A DNA stretch of 64,000 nt, taken from the NCBI GenBank assembly GCA_024710405.1, contig JANJUV010000007.1, forward strand, positions 372,001-436,000, written 5' to 3'. Every line of letters begins with the position of its first letter. The first letter of the stretch is position 1. Source of the DNA: Bacteroidales bacterium (GTDB taxonomy: Bacteria > Bacteroidota > Bacteroidia > Bacteroidales > F082). Below, in pieces: positions 10,501 to 19,546 of the stretch. Below the pieces are notes generated by a model. That model searched no databases and had not been told where the DNA came from. It saw only the letters and a list, made by a program, of their open reading frames with translations. A program made the position numbers and the translations under genes.

Positions 10501-11757
10501 GCTGATCAGTCTAATGCGACACATTGGTCAGCGATTCACAAGGTGAAGGACGAAGAAATATGGAACATCCGTTGTCAGCTCAAATCGGAACTCATCAGTT
10601 ATATCAAATACAGAGTTAAGGTTGATCTGACCGAAAGGCAGGAAAGCCCGAAACTCATTCTGAAAACCATAGAAGCACTTAACGACAAAGCGCTGATTAT
10701 TGGGTTTGCCCGCAGGTTTGCCACCTACAAACGTGCTCATTTGCTGTTCACAAATCTCGAACGGCTTTCCGCTATCCTTAACCGCGAAAACAGACCGGTT
10801 ATCTTTCTGTTTGCAGGCAAAGCCCATCCGAATGACAAGGCAGGTCAGGATCTGATCAAACGCATCATCGAAGTATCGCGGATGCCCGGTTTCATAGGGA
10901 AAGTTTTGTTTATTGAAAACTACGACATGGAACTTGGCAAACGTCTGACCAACAGTGTGGATATTTGGTTGAACACGCCCACCAGGCCGCTTGAAGCCTC
11001 AGGAACCAGCGGCGAAAAAGCCGTTATGAACGGTGTTTTGAACTTCAGCGTGCTCGACGGATGGTGGGCTGAAGGATACAAACAACACGCCGGCTGGGCA
11101 ATTCAGGAAAGACGCACCTACGCGAATCAACAATATCAGGACGAACTGGATGCTGAAACCATCTATAACCTGCTCGAATCTGAAGTTGTTCCACTCTTTT
11201 ACGACAGAAATTCTTCAGGAATCCCCGAAACCTGGGTTAAATACATCAAGAACAATATTTCGGAAATAGCCCCGCACTTCACCATGAAACGAATGCTTGA
11301 TGACTATTTCTCGAAATTTTACGGTAAACTTGCCAAAAGGTCACACAGTCTGATGGCCGATAATTACGGTCGGGCCAAAACCATAATTGAATGGAAATCG
11401 CGCATTGCTCATTCATGGGAAAACATTGAACTGCAATCTGTTAAAGTTCCTGATCCAACCATTAGGCCGCTGAAATTCGGCGAAAACTTCATCGCCGAAA
11501 TCAAATTGGGGACACCCGGACTCAATGCAGGAGAAGTCGGTATCGAACTTCTTGTGGGCAAAAAACTGCACGACAGAATCGACGAACTGCTCTTTACCGA
11601 AGAACTCAGCATTGTTGAGTCAGGTGAAGGATGGGCACGCTATCGGGTGGATGTGCCCATTTACAGAGCAGGCGTTTATGACTATACCTTCAGGATTTAT
11701 CCCAAGAATGAACTTTTGCCGCACCGGATGGATTTTCCTTTGCTAAAGTGGATATAA
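7531..11757 (+). CDS. Bifunctional fusion: GT3 glycogen synthase plus GT35 alpha-glucan phosphorylase
   Basis: A 1408-aa protein joining glucan synthesis and breakdown in one chain. Residues 1-550 are a GT3 (animal/fungal-type) glycogen synthase: it begins ETSWEVCNMVGGIYTVIS and has the E-x7-E pair in YYEPWGYTPLE (E435, E443). Residues about 565-690 are a DUF3417 module (LSQNLWWSWNYEA), which precedes phosphorylases of the short bacterial/archaeal type. Residues about 690-1290 are GT35, with the pyridoxal-phosphate lysine expected at K1163 in EASGTSGEKAVMNG. The last 100 residues form a beta-rich tail. Such fusions occur in Bacteroidota. Last gene of the operon. Confidence 0.93.
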   Translation: MNLKPDYIFETSWEVCNMVGGIYTVISTKSKTIIEGWGDRYITIGPDLVKETSGNPYFIEDHHLFKEWKHKAAAEGLKIRIGRWAIESRPIAILVDFTPLFTQKDKIFAGFWETYQLDSIQGGWDYVEPAMFGYAAGQVIDSFSNFFLSSHQKVVAQFHEWMTGTGVLYLNKYSPWIGTVFTTHATVLGRAIAGNGLPLYGQLNSYHPFTTASRFNVTAKQSLERNAALYADIFTTVSDITASECEHFLGRKPDVITINGFDKSLLVSKDELTAIRSQSREKLLEVASFMIGEPLSNDTFMVITSGRYEFRNKGIGPFIDALGELNRSGQMKKNVLAVVAVPAHISGPSKEVRERALHAIRPESTDPYCTHRLFDAFNDPVLNRIRGNNLNNTKEDKVKIIFVPTYLNGQDGIFDITYYDLLKAFDLSVFPSYYEPWGYTPLESISFRIPTITTSYAGFGLWARELKAANGSVVVLDRTEEDETPLALKISEIIRKLLSNSAADMEKIREKAQEIAGQALWDKLLDNYVNAWRQANLKVSAREQTYQSRWYNEPPEMTGLDKKDQPSWKKFLIQPVYGKQLKKLWELSQNLWWSWNYEATALFESIDPLAWEENEHNPIPLMEGLSKKQIEALENNSEFMQRVDKVYEDFRQYMDHTPTNPDRIAYFSMEYGLHKSLKIYSGGLGILAGDYLKQASDSGINLFAVGLLYRYGYFTQDISVHGDQLAQYVPQKFTHLPLEPVRNERGDWVTVSLAMPGRTVVAKAWKVSVGRISLFLLDTDIEENQTEDRSITFQLYGGDSEMRFKQEMVLGVGGIRLIEKMNLNPSIYHSNEGHSAFIGLERLRMFIEQDNLSFELALEIVRASSLFTTHTPVPAGHDAFEEHLLRTYMPHYASRLNISWEDFMNLGKFRPNDPGEKFSMSVLAAKLSQEINGVSRIHGRVSRDMFQSLYPGYFPDELHIGYVTNGVHYPTWTDASWQQLYHKYFTPGFEADQSNATHWSAIHKVKDEEIWNIRCQLKSELISYIKYRVKVDLTERQESPKLILKTIEALNDKALIIGFARRFATYKRAHLLFTNLERLSAILNRENRPVIFLFAGKAHPNDKAGQDLIKRIIEVSRMPGFIGKVLFIENYDMELGKRLTNSVDIWLNTPTRPLEASGTSGEKAVMNGVLNFSVLDGWWAEGYKQHAGWAIQERRTYANQQYQDELDAETIYNLLESEVVPLFYDRNSSGIPETWVKYIKNNISEIAPHFTMKRMLDDYFSKFYGKLAKRSHSLMADNYGRAKTIIEWKSRIAHSWENIELQSVKVPDPTIRPLKFGENFIAEIKLGTPGLNAGEVGIELLVGKKLHDRIDELLFTEELSIVESGEGWARYRVDVPIYRAGVYDYTFRIYPKNELLPHRMDFPLLKWI

Positions 11758-11785
11758 ATCCTTTCTGGTATTAAGGTGAACAGAT

Positions 11786-11824
11786 AAAAAAGACCGCCAG
11801 GCGATGAAACCCGGCGGTCTTATT
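11786..11824. terminator. Bidirectional terminator between convergent glycogen operon and pepD
   Basis: Eight-base stem AGACCGCC (11791-11798) and GGCGGTCT (11813-11820) with a 14-base loop. A-rich sequence on the left (11786-11790) supplies the U-run for the minus strand and T-rich sequence on the right serves the plus strand. It lies between the stops at 11757 and 11852. Confidence 0.85.
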
Positions 11825-11851
11825 GTTTTACAATAGCTGATGAGCCAATTC

Positions 11852-13315
11852 TTATTTCTTTGGAATCTCTTTCAGTATTTCAAGGGTAAGATCCCAGAAT
11901 TTCTGGACGCTGACTATCTCAAGGCGTTCATCGGGTGAATGTGCTCCCTTTATAGTTGGACCGTAAGAAATCATATCCATTCCGGGATATTTATCACCGA
12001 TAAGCCCACATTCGAGACCGGCATGTATAGCTTTAACAAGTGGCTGACTTCCAAATAGCTTTACATATGACTTAACAGTAAGTTCTCGTATCGCTGAGGA
12101 TGGATTTGGTGCCCATCCGGGGTAGCCATTGCTTTGTTTAATATCAGCGCCTGCCAGGGCAAAGCATGCTGCAACCATATTGGCTACATCTTCCTTGGCC
12201 GACTCAACCGAACTGCGCTGACTTGTGGTAATTTCCCAATGATCCTTGTGCATGCGAACCGATGCCAGATTGGTTGAGGTTTCCACAAAACCGGGAATCG
12301 TCTGGCTATAGGCAATCACACCATGCGGACAAACATATAGACTATTCAGTAATTTCTTCTGGTCGCTAAGTGCAACAACCCATCCCGGATGCTCAGTTCC
12401 TATTGAAATCCGGATTCTAAGATTAGGTTCGGTGACTGCTAACTCAGCTGAAATTTTATTAGCCAATTCTTCAGCTATTTGCAGACTTTTGTCTATTAAT
12501 GATTTATCAATAAACACCTTTGCCTGAGCTTCACGGGCGATGGCATTGCGCAGATTTCCTCCGCTGATGTCAAACAAACGCGCACCTGTCTCGTGGCTAA
12601 GCATCCATAGTATGCGGGTTAGTATTTTATTGGCATTACCTAATCCTTTATGGATGTCGTCGCCAGAGTGCCCGCCCTTCAGACCTGAGACTTCAATTAC
12701 CAATGGATCAAAATTGTCGGGGCTTTTCTCCCAAGAGAAAGGCATTTTGGCCACAGTGTCTTTCCCACCGGCACAACCGATGAACAGTTCTCCTTCGTCC
12801 TCTGAATCAAGGTTGAGCAGAATTTTGCCTTTTAAGAAATCAGGTTCTAGTCCAAAAGCGCCGGTAAGACCAGTCTCTTCATCAACTGTGAAAAGACATT
12901 CAATCGGACCATGCGACACACTTTTATCACTCAGAATGGCGAGCTGTGCTGCTACTCCGATACCATCGTCAGCGCCAAGCGTTGTACCTTTTGCTTTCAC
13001 CCATCCATTTTCGATAAAACTTTCGATGGGATCATTAAAGAAATCATGTTCTTTGTCACTATTCTTTTCGCACACCATATCAATATGGCTCTGCAGTACA
13101 ACAGTCTGACGATCTTCGTAACCCGGTGAAGCATTTTTACAGATAAGCACATTGCCAACTGCATCACGCTTAAACTCCAGTTTATGATTGCGGGCGAAAG
13201 TCTCCAGATAAGCAACAATCTTTTCTTCGTGTTTTGATGGGCGAGGAACTGAGAGAATTTCACTGAAATAGCGCCAAACATCAGCAGGCTTTAATGTTAA
13301 AAGGGATTCATTCAT
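11852..13315 (-). CDS. pepD: Aminoacyl-histidine dipeptidase (cytosolic M20C peptidase)
   Basis: A 487-aa di-zinc exopeptidase of the PepD family, which hydrolyses Xaa-His and other dipeptides in the cytosol. The metal-ligand motifs are clear: SHIDMVCEKN (His ligand and nearby Asp), GADDGIG (bridging Asp) and VDEETGLTGAFGL (catalytic Glu and Glu ligand). The lid-domain segment GHSGDDIHKGLGNA and the C-terminal ligand region EIVSVQKFWDL are also present. Length matches PepD (about 485 aa). It stands alone, and its terminator is shared with the convergent glycogen operon. No signal peptide. Confidence 0.94.
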   Translation of the reverse strand: MNESLLTLKPADVWRYFSEILSVPRPSKHEEKIVAYLETFARNHKLEFKRDAVGNVLICKNASPGYEDRQTVVLQSHIDMVCEKNSDKEHDFFNDPIESFIENGWVKAKGTTLGADDGIGVAAQLAILSDKSVSHGPIECLFTVDEETGLTGAFGLEPDFLKGKILLNLDSEDEGELFIGCAGGKDTVAKMPFSWEKSPDNFDPLVIEVSGLKGGHSGDDIHKGLGNANKILTRILWMLSHETGARLFDISGGNLRNAIAREAQAKVFIDKSLIDKSLQIAEELANKISAELAVTEPNLRIRISIGTEHPGWVVALSDQKKLLNSLYVCPHGVIAYSQTIPGFVETSTNLASVRMHKDHWEITTSQRSSVESAKEDVANMVAACFALAGADIKQSNGYPGWAPNPSSAIRELTVKSYVKLFGSQPLVKAIHAGLECGLIGDKYPGMDMISYGPTIKGAHSPDERLEIVSVQKFWDLTLEILKEIPKK

Positions 13316-13389
13316 AGCATTAAATTATAAACTCATGGTTTTTGATTGTAAATATGCGCCAGACACAGGATCATGTTCACTGACCCAAA

Positions 13390-13872
13390 TTAATTCAGAT
13401 GCCTTGATAATACGGTAAGAAATTCCTTTCTCGGAATGGGTTTGGCGATATAATCGTTGCATCCGGCTTTAAGGCATCTGTCGCGGTCGCCCATCATGGC
13501 AAATGCTGTTTGGGCTATAATGGGAACTTCTTTATTGATTTGTCTGATCAGGCGGGTGACATCGATTCCATTAAGGTCGGGCAAACGGAGATCCATTAAA
13601 ATAGCATCTGCTTCGTTACCGGCTTTCACCCATTCGTAGGCGGGCAAACCCTTATCGAAATGAACAACTGATGCACCCGTGCGCGACAGATATGCTGCCA
13701 GCAACTGGAAATTAGACAAAACATCCTCAACAACCACAATAACTTTGTTCTTCCAGTCGGGTTGATCAACAACTTCATGAGTGCGTGGAAATATGCTATC
13801 GTTCTCGTGGGTGCTGTAACGATAAAAGGCCTCATTCATGACCAAGGGAACATATGTCGGTGATACCTGCAA
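13390..13872 (-). CDS. Stand-alone response-regulator receiver protein
   Basis: A 160-aa protein whose residues 43-160 are a complete CheY-like receiver domain: acidic pocket E49-D50, phospho-acceptor D94 in LMDLRLPD, switch T122 in QTAFA, and K144 in AKPI. It has no output domain. The sequence resembles receiver modules of hybrid histidine kinases (EDVLSNFQLLAAYLSRTGA), so it may be a phosphorelay shuttle. The first 40 residues have no clear fold; Met12 is an alternative start. No kinase gene is adjacent, so its partner must be elsewhere. Confidence 0.85.
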   Translation of the reverse strand: MQVSPTYVPLVMNEAFYRYSTHENDSIFPRTHEVVDQPDWKNKVIVVVEDVLSNFQLLAAYLSRTGASVVHFDKGLPAYEWVKAGNEADAILMDLRLPDLNGIDVTRLIRQINKEVPIIAQTAFAMMGDRDRCLKAGCNDYIAKPIPRKEFLTVLSRHLN

Positions 13873-14005
13873 GTTTTGTGTAATTGAGTTGCTAAATTAA
13901 TAACAATTGTTCTCGTACCAAGTCAAATAGTTAAAAAAAAATGGAAAGAATGCTTGTTGTTTCTTTGTCATTTTTTTAATTCCTCATTGTTAATGTGGAA
14001 ATTAC

Positions 14006-14668
14006 CTAATCAAGAATTGTTTTCAACAGCCGGATTTCTTCTGCCGGTTCACTTGATTTGAATACTGCGTTACCTGCAACCAGCACATCAGCGCCGGCAT
14101 GGCAAAGCTGTGCAGCGTTGTCGCGGTTCACTCCCCCATCAACCTCGATGAGCAGGGCGGGGTTGATACGCAGGGCCAACTCCTTTAACTCCTTAATTTT
14201 GTTCAATATATGCGGTATAAACTGTTGTCCGCCAAAGCCCGGATTCACGGACATCAGCAATACCATATCAGCTTCACCAACTATATCGTTGAGCAGGTGA
14301 ACCGGACTGTGCGGATTGAGCACAATGCCGGCTTTCATTCCGGCTTGTCTGATGGCCTGGAGAGTTCGGTGCAGGTGTGTGCTGGCTTCGTAATGAACTG
14401 ATAAGATATCTGCCCCGGCATCCCTGAAAGCTGTTATGTAGCGTTCGGGTTGCACAATCATCAGGTGAACATCGAGGGGTTTCACAGCCATACTGCTGAT
14501 GGCTTTAACTACCGGCAAGCCAAAAGAAAGGTTGGGAACAAACACCCCATCCATGATGTCGAGGTGAAACCAGTCGGCCATGCTGTTGTTCACCATGTCA
14601 ACTTCCTCATCCAACCGGAGAAAATCGGCTGAAAGCATGGAGGGTGCAATTAAAGGACTCACTTTCAT
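14006..14668 (-). CDS. rpe: Ribulose-phosphate 3-epimerase
   Basis: A 220-aa TIM-barrel enzyme that interconverts ribulose-5-phosphate and xylulose-5-phosphate in the pentose phosphate pathway. Family signatures: SPLIAPSMLSADF at the N-terminus, WFHLDIMDGVFVPNLSFG with catalytic His and Asp, VLLMSVNPGFGGQQF, and EVDGGVNRDNA with the second catalytic Asp. Full family length. A TAATTTTG box at 14690-14697 gives a leader of about 15 bases. No partner gene is adjacent. Confidence 0.95.
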   Translation of the reverse strand: MKVSPLIAPSMLSADFLRLDEEVDMVNNSMADWFHLDIMDGVFVPNLSFGLPVVKAISSMAVKPLDVHLMIVQPERYITAFRDAGADILSVHYEASTHLHRTLQAIRQAGMKAGIVLNPHSPVHLLNDIVGEADMVLLMSVNPGFGGQQFIPHILNKIKELKELALRINPALLIEVDGGVNRDNAAQLCHAGADVLVAGNAVFKSSEPAEEIRLLKTILD

Positions 14669-14689
14669 ATTATCGCATCAGGTGTGGGG

Positions 14690-14697
14690 CAAAATTA
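14690..14697 (-). promoter_or_regulatory. -7 promoter box of rpe (TAATTTTG, minus strand)
   Basis: Perfect TAnnTTTG match on the minus strand, 22 bases before the rpe start codon. Confidence 0.6.
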
Positions 14698-14724
14698 GTC
14701 CAAAATATTTACCAAAAGCAATTA

Positions 14725-15447
14725 CTATATTGTGATTTCTGTTTTGCCCTCCCCCAACCCCAACCGCGTGAGCAATAAACGGAAGGTGGCTTGATAATCA
14801 GCTTTGATAAACACCACCTGACCCGACACCGGATGAACAAAACGAAGTGAGCGGGCATGCAGCATCATTTCTGTGGTATTGAATTGTGCTTTAAAAAGCC
14901 TGTTTTGCTTGTTGCAACCATGAGGTCGGTCGCCGATAACCGGATGGTTGATGTGTGCCAGGTGTCTGCGGATCTGATGCATACGGCCTGTGCGCGGCCT
15001 GAGCTCTACAAGTGAATACCTTGACGTAAGAAACTTACCGTACGGCAGATCTATTTCGGCTTTTGCCAGTAATCGTAACTCAGTAACAGCATCCTGTTGT
15101 TTGCCAACTTCGTTTACCAATGGATAATCAATCACCGTTTCCTCAGGTGCAAAGCCACGCACGATGGCATGATAAGTTTTATCCACCTGCTGACCGGCAA
15201 ATTGCTCCTGCATTAGTCTGAGGGACTGCGTGTCGAGCGCAAACAAAAGTACACCGCTGGTTTTGCTGTCGAGCCGGTGCACGGGATAAACCCTTCTTCC
15301 GAGGTGGTCTCGCAAAAGCTGCAATGCAAAATGCTGCACATTTCCGGTAGCCTGGCTGCGGTGTACCGTCAGTCCGTTGGGTTTGTTGATGGCTGCAAAC
15401 CAGGAATCTAGGTAAAGCAGGTTTATCGCTGATGGGTTCTCCGTCAT
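14725..15447 (-). CDS. truC: RluA-family pseudouridine synthase, TruC-like
   Basis: A 240-aa enzyme that isomerises a uridine in RNA. The catalytic motif VHRLDSKTSGVLLF places the essential aspartate at D60. The N-terminal segment DSWFAAINKPNGLTVHRS and the block VDKTYHAIVRGF resemble TruC, which modifies position 65 of tRNA, more than RluC/RluD. There is no S4 domain at the N-terminus, again as in TruC. It ends 56 bases before the rpe start. The preceding DHFR-like gene ends 26 bases upstream, so the two may be cotranscribed. RNA target assigned by resemblance only. Confidence 0.85.
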   Translation of the reverse strand: MTENPSAINLLYLDSWFAAINKPNGLTVHRSQATGNVQHFALQLLRDHLGRRVYPVHRLDSKTSGVLLFALDTQSLRLMQEQFAGQQVDKTYHAIVRGFAPEETVIDYPLVNEVGKQQDAVTELRLLAKAEIDLPYGKFLTSRYSLVELRPRTGRMHQIRRHLAHINHPVIGDRPHGCNKQNRLFKAQFNTTEMMLHARSLRFVHPVSGQVVFIKADYQATFRLLLTRLGLGEGKTEITI

Positions 15448-15473
15448 TCCTTGTTCTTAAGAAACCAGCAAAG

Positions 15474-16010
15474 TTATTGATTACGGGGGACATAAGTGAG
15501 TTGCACCAATCCTGAAGAATAAGCTCTGGAGTGTTTCAAATCTAATGGTATCGTTGTGTTCAGTTCATCGAACAAACGCGTGCCACCTCCAAGAACTACC
15601 GGAATTATTGAGATAATGACTTCGTCAATCAGATGCTCTTGCATCAGTTCATCAACAACTGAGGCGCCGCCATCAACATATATGGTTCTGCCTGAAAGGT
15701 TTCTAAGTTTGTTCACAAACATGGCCAAATCGCCGGAGAATGCTTCCAGATTGGGTATTTCGGGAAGAGGTCTGTGTGTTACCACAATGGTTTGCTTGTT
15801 GTGGTGTGGAAGTCTGCCGGTCTGCGCAAACACCCAGTCGAAGGTACTACGACCCATAATAACTGTATCAACTTCTTCAATGAAAGCATTATAACCATAA
15901 TCTTCGTTTGGAACTTCAACACAAGAAACGAACGACATATCACCGCCTTTTCCGGCAATATAGCCATCAAGACTCATAGCGATAAACACACTAACTTTTC
16001 GTCGGTTCAT
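15474..16010 (-). CDS. Dihydrofolate reductase-like / RibD C-terminal-domain reductase
   Basis: A 178-aa protein with the DHFR-like fold of RibD C-terminal-domain proteins (YwjB/YyaP type). It starts RKVSVFIAMSLDGYIAGKGGDMSF, has the NAD(P)H-binding segment GRTIYVDGGASVVDEL and the family end IISIIPVVLGGGTRLFDEL. It probably reduces a pterin- or pyrimidine-like substrate with NADPH, but stand-alone members have no firmly known substrate. It lies 26 bases upstream of truC and after the rpoD terminator. Confidence 0.88.
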   Translation of the reverse strand: MNRRKVSVFIAMSLDGYIAGKGGDMSFVSCVEVPNEDYGYNAFIEEVDTVIMGRSTFDWVFAQTGRLPHHNKQTIVVTHRPLPEIPNLEAFSGDLAMFVNKLRNLSGRTIYVDGGASVVDELMQEHLIDEVIISIIPVVLGGGTRLFDELNTTIPLDLKHSRAYSSGLVQLTYVPRNQ

Positions 16011-16030
16011 ACATTTTCATTTATGGACGA

Positions 16031-16057
16031 AAAAAAAGCGCCCACCATGAGCGCTTT
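16031..16057 (-). terminator. Rho-independent terminator after rpoD
   Basis: AAAGCGC (16035-16041) and GCGCTTT (16051-16057) form a 7-bp stem with a 9-base loop. Read on the minus strand it is followed by a run of U. It begins 10 bases after the rpoD stop. Confidence 0.85.
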
Positions 16058-16066
16058 CAGATCAAT

Positions 16067-16930
16067 TTAACCGAGATAACTTTTCAGTATTTTACTCCGG
16101 CTGGTGTGTTTCAGTCGTCGGATGGCTTTTTCCTTGATTTGACGAACCCTTTCGCGGGTCAGGTCAAACTTCTCACCTATTTCTTCAAGCGTCATGGGGT
16201 GGCTGCCGTTAAGACCGAAATAAAGGCGAACCACATCAGCTTCACGAGGAGTGAGCGTAGAGATGGCTCTGTCAATCTCTTTGCGAAGGGATTCATACAG
16301 CAATTCTGTTTCGGGAGTAATTGCTTCCTCACTCCTCAAAACATCATACATAGTGTTATCCTCGTCCTGAATTAGCGGCGCATCCATCGAAACGTGACGA
16401 CCTGCATTTTTCATCGATTCCTTCACCTCATTCTCTGTCACCTCAAGGATATCAGCGATTTCCTCTGCATTGGGTTCGCGTTCAAATTCCTGTTCCAGCT
16501 TGGCGTAAGCCTTGTTGATCTTGTTGATCGAACCGATTTTATTCAGGGGTAGCCTGACAATACGGGATTGTTCGGCCAATGCTTGAAGGATAGACTGTCT
16601 GATCCACCAAACGGCATAGGAAATAAATTTAAACCCACGTGTTTCATCGAAGCGCTGGGCTGCTTTAATCAGCCCCAGGTTGCCTTCATTGATAAGATCA
16701 GGAAGACTAAGACCTTGATTCTGATATTGTTTAGAAACAGAAACAACAAAACGAAGGTTAGCTTTAGTGAGTTTTTCCAGTGCTGCCCTGTCGCCTTGTT
16801 TAATACGCTGGGCCAGTTCAACTTCTTCTTCTGCAGTAATCAGTTCGACCTTTCCGATCTCCTGCAGATATTTGTCGAGCGATGCAGTTTCACGGTTGGT
16901 GACCTGTTTTGTAATTTTGAGTTGCCTCAT
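16067..16930 (-). CDS. rpoD: Primary sigma factor of RNA polymerase (sigma-70, RpoD/SigA)
   Basis: A 287-aa sigma factor lacking the long region 1.1 and non-conserved insertion of proteobacterial RpoD, as in Bacteroidota. Region 1.2 is [20 protein letters not shown] (about 16-35). Region 2 contains [20 protein letters not shown] and [16 protein letters not shown] (about 75-115). Region 3 carries [12 protein letters not shown]. Region 4 is [20 protein letters not shown], the helix-turn-helix for the -33 element. This is the type of sigma factor that reads the TAnnTTTG boxes found in this window. The start is 49 bases after pnp, and no own -7 box is visible, so it may be expressed from the pnp transcript. 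Confidence 0.95.
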   Translation of the reverse strand: MRQLKITKQVTNRETASLDKYLQEIGKVELITAEEEVELAQRIKQGDRAALEKLTKANLRFVVSVSKQYQNQGLSLPDLINEGNLGLIKAAQRFDETRGFKFISYAVWWIRQSILQALAEQSRIVRLPLNKIGSINKINKAYAKLEQEFEREPNAEEIADILEVTENEVKESMKNAGRHVSMDAPLIQDEDNTMYDVLRSEEAITPETELLYESLRKEIDRAISTLTPREADVVRLYFGLNGSHPMTLEEIGEKFDLTRERVRQIKEKAIRRLKHTSRSKILKSYLG

Positions 16931-16979
16931 GAAAACTTAATTTGGTTAGCGTTGATTGTACGTTAAAGTTTCATTATTG

Positions 16980-19118
16980 TTACGCCTTTTCAGCATTATC
17001 GGGCTTCGGGAGCAAAACTTTTCTCGAGAGTTTCATCTTGCCTGTTTTGGCATCTACTCCGATCAGTTTTACTTTTACTTTATCCCCTACCTTCAGGACT
17101 GATTCAACGGTTTCGAGTCGTTTCCATTCGATTTCAGAGATATGCAATAATCCATCCTTTCCGGGTAGAATCTCTACGAAGGCTCCAAAAGGTTGAATGT
17201 TTTTGACAGTTCCCAGATAAACTTCCCCGACTTCGGGAACAGCAACAATGGCACGGATACGCATTTTAGCCATCTCGATAGATTCTTTGTTGGCTGAAAC
17301 AATATCGATAACACCAAAATTACCCTGTTCTTCAATCACGATGGTTGTGTTGGTCTCACGCTGCATTTCCTGGATAATTTTACCTCCGGGGCCAATGATT
17401 GCGCCAATAAACTCTTTATCAACCATCATTTTTTCAATCCTTGGAACATGGTCTTTGTAGTCAGCTCTGGGTTCAGTGATGGTCTTTGCCATTTCGCCAA
17501 GAATATGAATTCTACCCTGACGGGCTTGTTCCAGTGCCTGCTCGAGCACCTCATAGGAGAGGCCGTCAACTTTGATGTCCATCTGGCAGGCAGTGATACC
17601 ATCTTTGGTACCTGTTACCTTGAAGTCCATGTCGCCGAGGTGGTCCTCGTCGCCCAAAATATCGGACAGCACAGCAAATTTCTGTCCATCAGTGATCAAC
17701 CCCATGGCGATGCCGGCAACTGGCTTTCTTATTTTAACCCCGGCATCCATAAGTGCTAAAGTTCCACCGCAAACACTTGCCATAGATGATGACCCGTTCG
17801 ATTCAAGTACGTCGGAGACTACCCTGATGGTATAGGGGTTTTCTTCGCCATTGGGAATCATTACCTTCAAAGCTCTTTCGGCAAGATTTCCGTGGCCTAC
17901 TTCACGACGGCTGACACCCCTGTTGGGTTTCACCTCACCGGTTGAGAAACTGGGGAAGTTGTAGTGAAGCATGAAAGATGATGTACCTTCAAAAACAGCG
18001 CCATCTATAGTTTGCATATCGAGCTTTGTACCGAGAGTGGTTGTAACCAGTGTTTGTGTTTCACCTCTGGTGAAGATAGCCGAACCGTGGGCAGAAGGCA
18101 GATAATCTACTTCGCACCAGATAGGTCTGATTTCGTCGAGCTTACGTCCGTCGAGGCGGGTTCTTTCGTTTAGGATCGCATCACGTACGGCCTTTTTCTC
18201 AACATCGTGGAAATATCTTTTCACCAGGTTTGCTTTCTCCTCACGGCTTTCCTCGGGAAGTGTCTCCACAAAACTTTCGCAGATGGCTTTAAAACCATCG
18301 GCACGCTCGTGCTTGTTCGGGTTACCTTTTAGGGCAAGTTCGTAGCAGGGCTTGTAAGCATAGGTTTCGATGGCTTTGCGAAGATCATCATCGTTTACTT
18401 CATGGCAATAAACCCTTTTGTTACGGGCTTTTTCAACCATCTCTGCAAATTCTATCTGGGCTTTGCATTGCAGTCTGATGGCTTCATGAGCCCTTTTGAG
18501 CGCTTCGAGCATTACGGCTTCAGAAACTTCCTTCGACTCACCTTCCACCATCATAATGTTGTCCATTGTTGCGGCAACCATCAGGTCAAGGTCTGCCTCG
18601 GCCATAGCCGAAATGGCAGGATTGATCACGTATTCGCCATTGATGTAGGCTACCCTTACTTCCGAAATCGGCCCGTGGAAAGGAATATCGGAAACGGCAA
18701 GAGCAGCTGAGGCTGCAAGTGCTGCGAGTGCATCAGGAGCAACATCGTTTTCACCGGAAATCAGGTTTATCAGCACCTGAGTTTCGGCATGATAATCATC
18801 GGGAAACAGCGGTCTGAGTGCTCTATCGACAAGGCGAGCGATAAGCACTTCATAATCTGAAGGCCGACCTTCGCGTTTAAAAAAACCGCCGGGAAACTTA
18901 CCGGTGGCAGCATATTTTTCTTTGTAATCCACTGAAAGTGGCATAAAATCCACATCTTCCTTGGCTTCTTTGGCCGAAACCACTGTTGCCAGCAGCATCG
19001 TATTGCCCATGCGGACTACTACTGCACCATCAGCCTGTTTTGCCAGACGGCCAGTTTCGAGCGTGATCACGCGACCATCTGCCATTTCGATGGACTTAAC
19101 AATTCCTTTTGGAGTCAT
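16980..19118 (-). CDS. pnp: Polynucleotide phosphorylase
   Basis: A 712-aa 3'-5' exoribonuclease that degrades RNA by phosphorolysis. Order: first RNase PH domain (about 10-145), all-helical linker, second RNase PH domain (about 320-540), KH domain with [15 protein letters not shown] (about 565-620) and S1 domain [19 protein letters not shown] (about 625-695). Full family length. It follows rpsO, as in most bacteria, with a terminator hairpin 44 bases before the start codon. Read-through from rpsO or hairpin processing may set its level. Confidence 0.96.
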   Translation of the reverse strand: MTPKGIVKSIEMADGRVITLETGRLAKQADGAVVVRMGNTMLLATVVSAKEAKEDVDFMPLSVDYKEKYAATGKFPGGFFKREGRPSDYEVLIARLVDRALRPLFPDDYHAETQVLINLISGENDVAPDALAALAASAALAVSDIPFHGPISEVRVAYINGEYVINPAISAMAEADLDLMVAATMDNIMMVEGESKEVSEAVMLEALKRAHEAIRLQCKAQIEFAEMVEKARNKRVYCHEVNDDDLRKAIETYAYKPCYELALKGNPNKHERADGFKAICESFVETLPEESREEKANLVKRYFHDVEKKAVRDAILNERTRLDGRKLDEIRPIWCEVDYLPSAHGSAIFTRGETQTLVTTTLGTKLDMQTIDGAVFEGTSSFMLHYNFPSFSTGEVKPNRGVSRREVGHGNLAERALKVMIPNGEENPYTIRVVSDVLESNGSSSMASVCGGTLALMDAGVKIRKPVAGIAMGLITDGQKFAVLSDILGDEDHLGDMDFKVTGTKDGITACQMDIKVDGLSYEVLEQALEQARQGRIHILGEMAKTITEPRADYKDHVPRIEKMMVDKEFIGAIIGPGGKIIQEMQRETNTTIVIEEQGNFGVIDIVSANKESIEMAKMRIRAIVAVPEVGEVYLGTVKNIQPFGAFVEILPGKDGLLHISEIEWKRLETVESVLKVGDKVKVKLIGVDAKTGKMKLSRKVLLPKPDNAEKA

Positions 19119-19156
19119 AAAATATTGAGTATATGTAATTTACAGTACGATAAAAT

Positions 19157-19190
19157 GCAAAAAAAGGCAATCATTTCAAATTGCCTTTTC
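19157..19190 (-). terminator. Terminator/attenuator between rpsO and pnp
   Basis: AAAAGGCAAT (19162-19171) pairs with ATTGCCTTTT (19180-19189) around an 8-base loop, and the minus strand continues with a U-run. It lies 21 bases after the rpsO stop and 44 bases before pnp. No -7 box is visible between it and pnp. Confidence 0.8.
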
Positions 19191-19210
19191 CTGCGATAAA
19201 AATTAATTTC

Positions 19211-19480
19211 TTATTTTCTGATACCGAGTTTCTTAATGATCTCACGATACCTTTCGATGTCCTTATCTTTGAGATAATCGAGCAGTTTCCTGCGTTTTCC
19301 AACCAAACGCACCAAAGCACGCATGGTCGAGAGGTCCTTTTTGTTTTCCTTCAGGTGATCCGTCAAATGCTTGATTCTGAAGGTAAATAATGCGATCTGG
19401 CCTTCGGCTGAACCAGTGTCAGTGGCCGACTTGCCAAATTCGTTAAAAATTTCTGTTTTCTTTTCAGCGGTTAAATACAT
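19211..19480 (-). CDS. rpsO: Ribosomal protein uS15
   Basis: An 89-aa small-subunit ribosomal protein that binds the central domain of 16S rRNA. Recognisable blocks: GKSATDTGSAEGQIALFTFRI, LTDHLKENKKDLSTMRALVRLVG and KRRKLLDYLKDKDIERYREII. Exact family length. A TATTTTTG promoter box lies 29 bases upstream, giving a leader near 20 bases. Confidence 0.97.
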   Translation of the reverse strand: MYLTAEKKTEIFNEFGKSATDTGSAEGQIALFTFRIKHLTDHLKENKKDLSTMRALVRLVGKRRKLLDYLKDKDIERYREIIKKLGIRK

Positions 19481-19508
19481 ACTTATGTTCTTTCAAATTT
19501 TGAGCCTG

Positions 19509-19516
19509 CAAAAATA
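19509..19516 (-). promoter_or_regulatory. -7 promoter box of rpsO (TATTTTTG, minus strand)
   Basis: Perfect TAnnTTTG match 29 bases before the rpsO start codon. Confidence 0.65.
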
Positions 19517-19546
19517 ATGATTTTTTTAACAGCAACTAAAAAGCAA

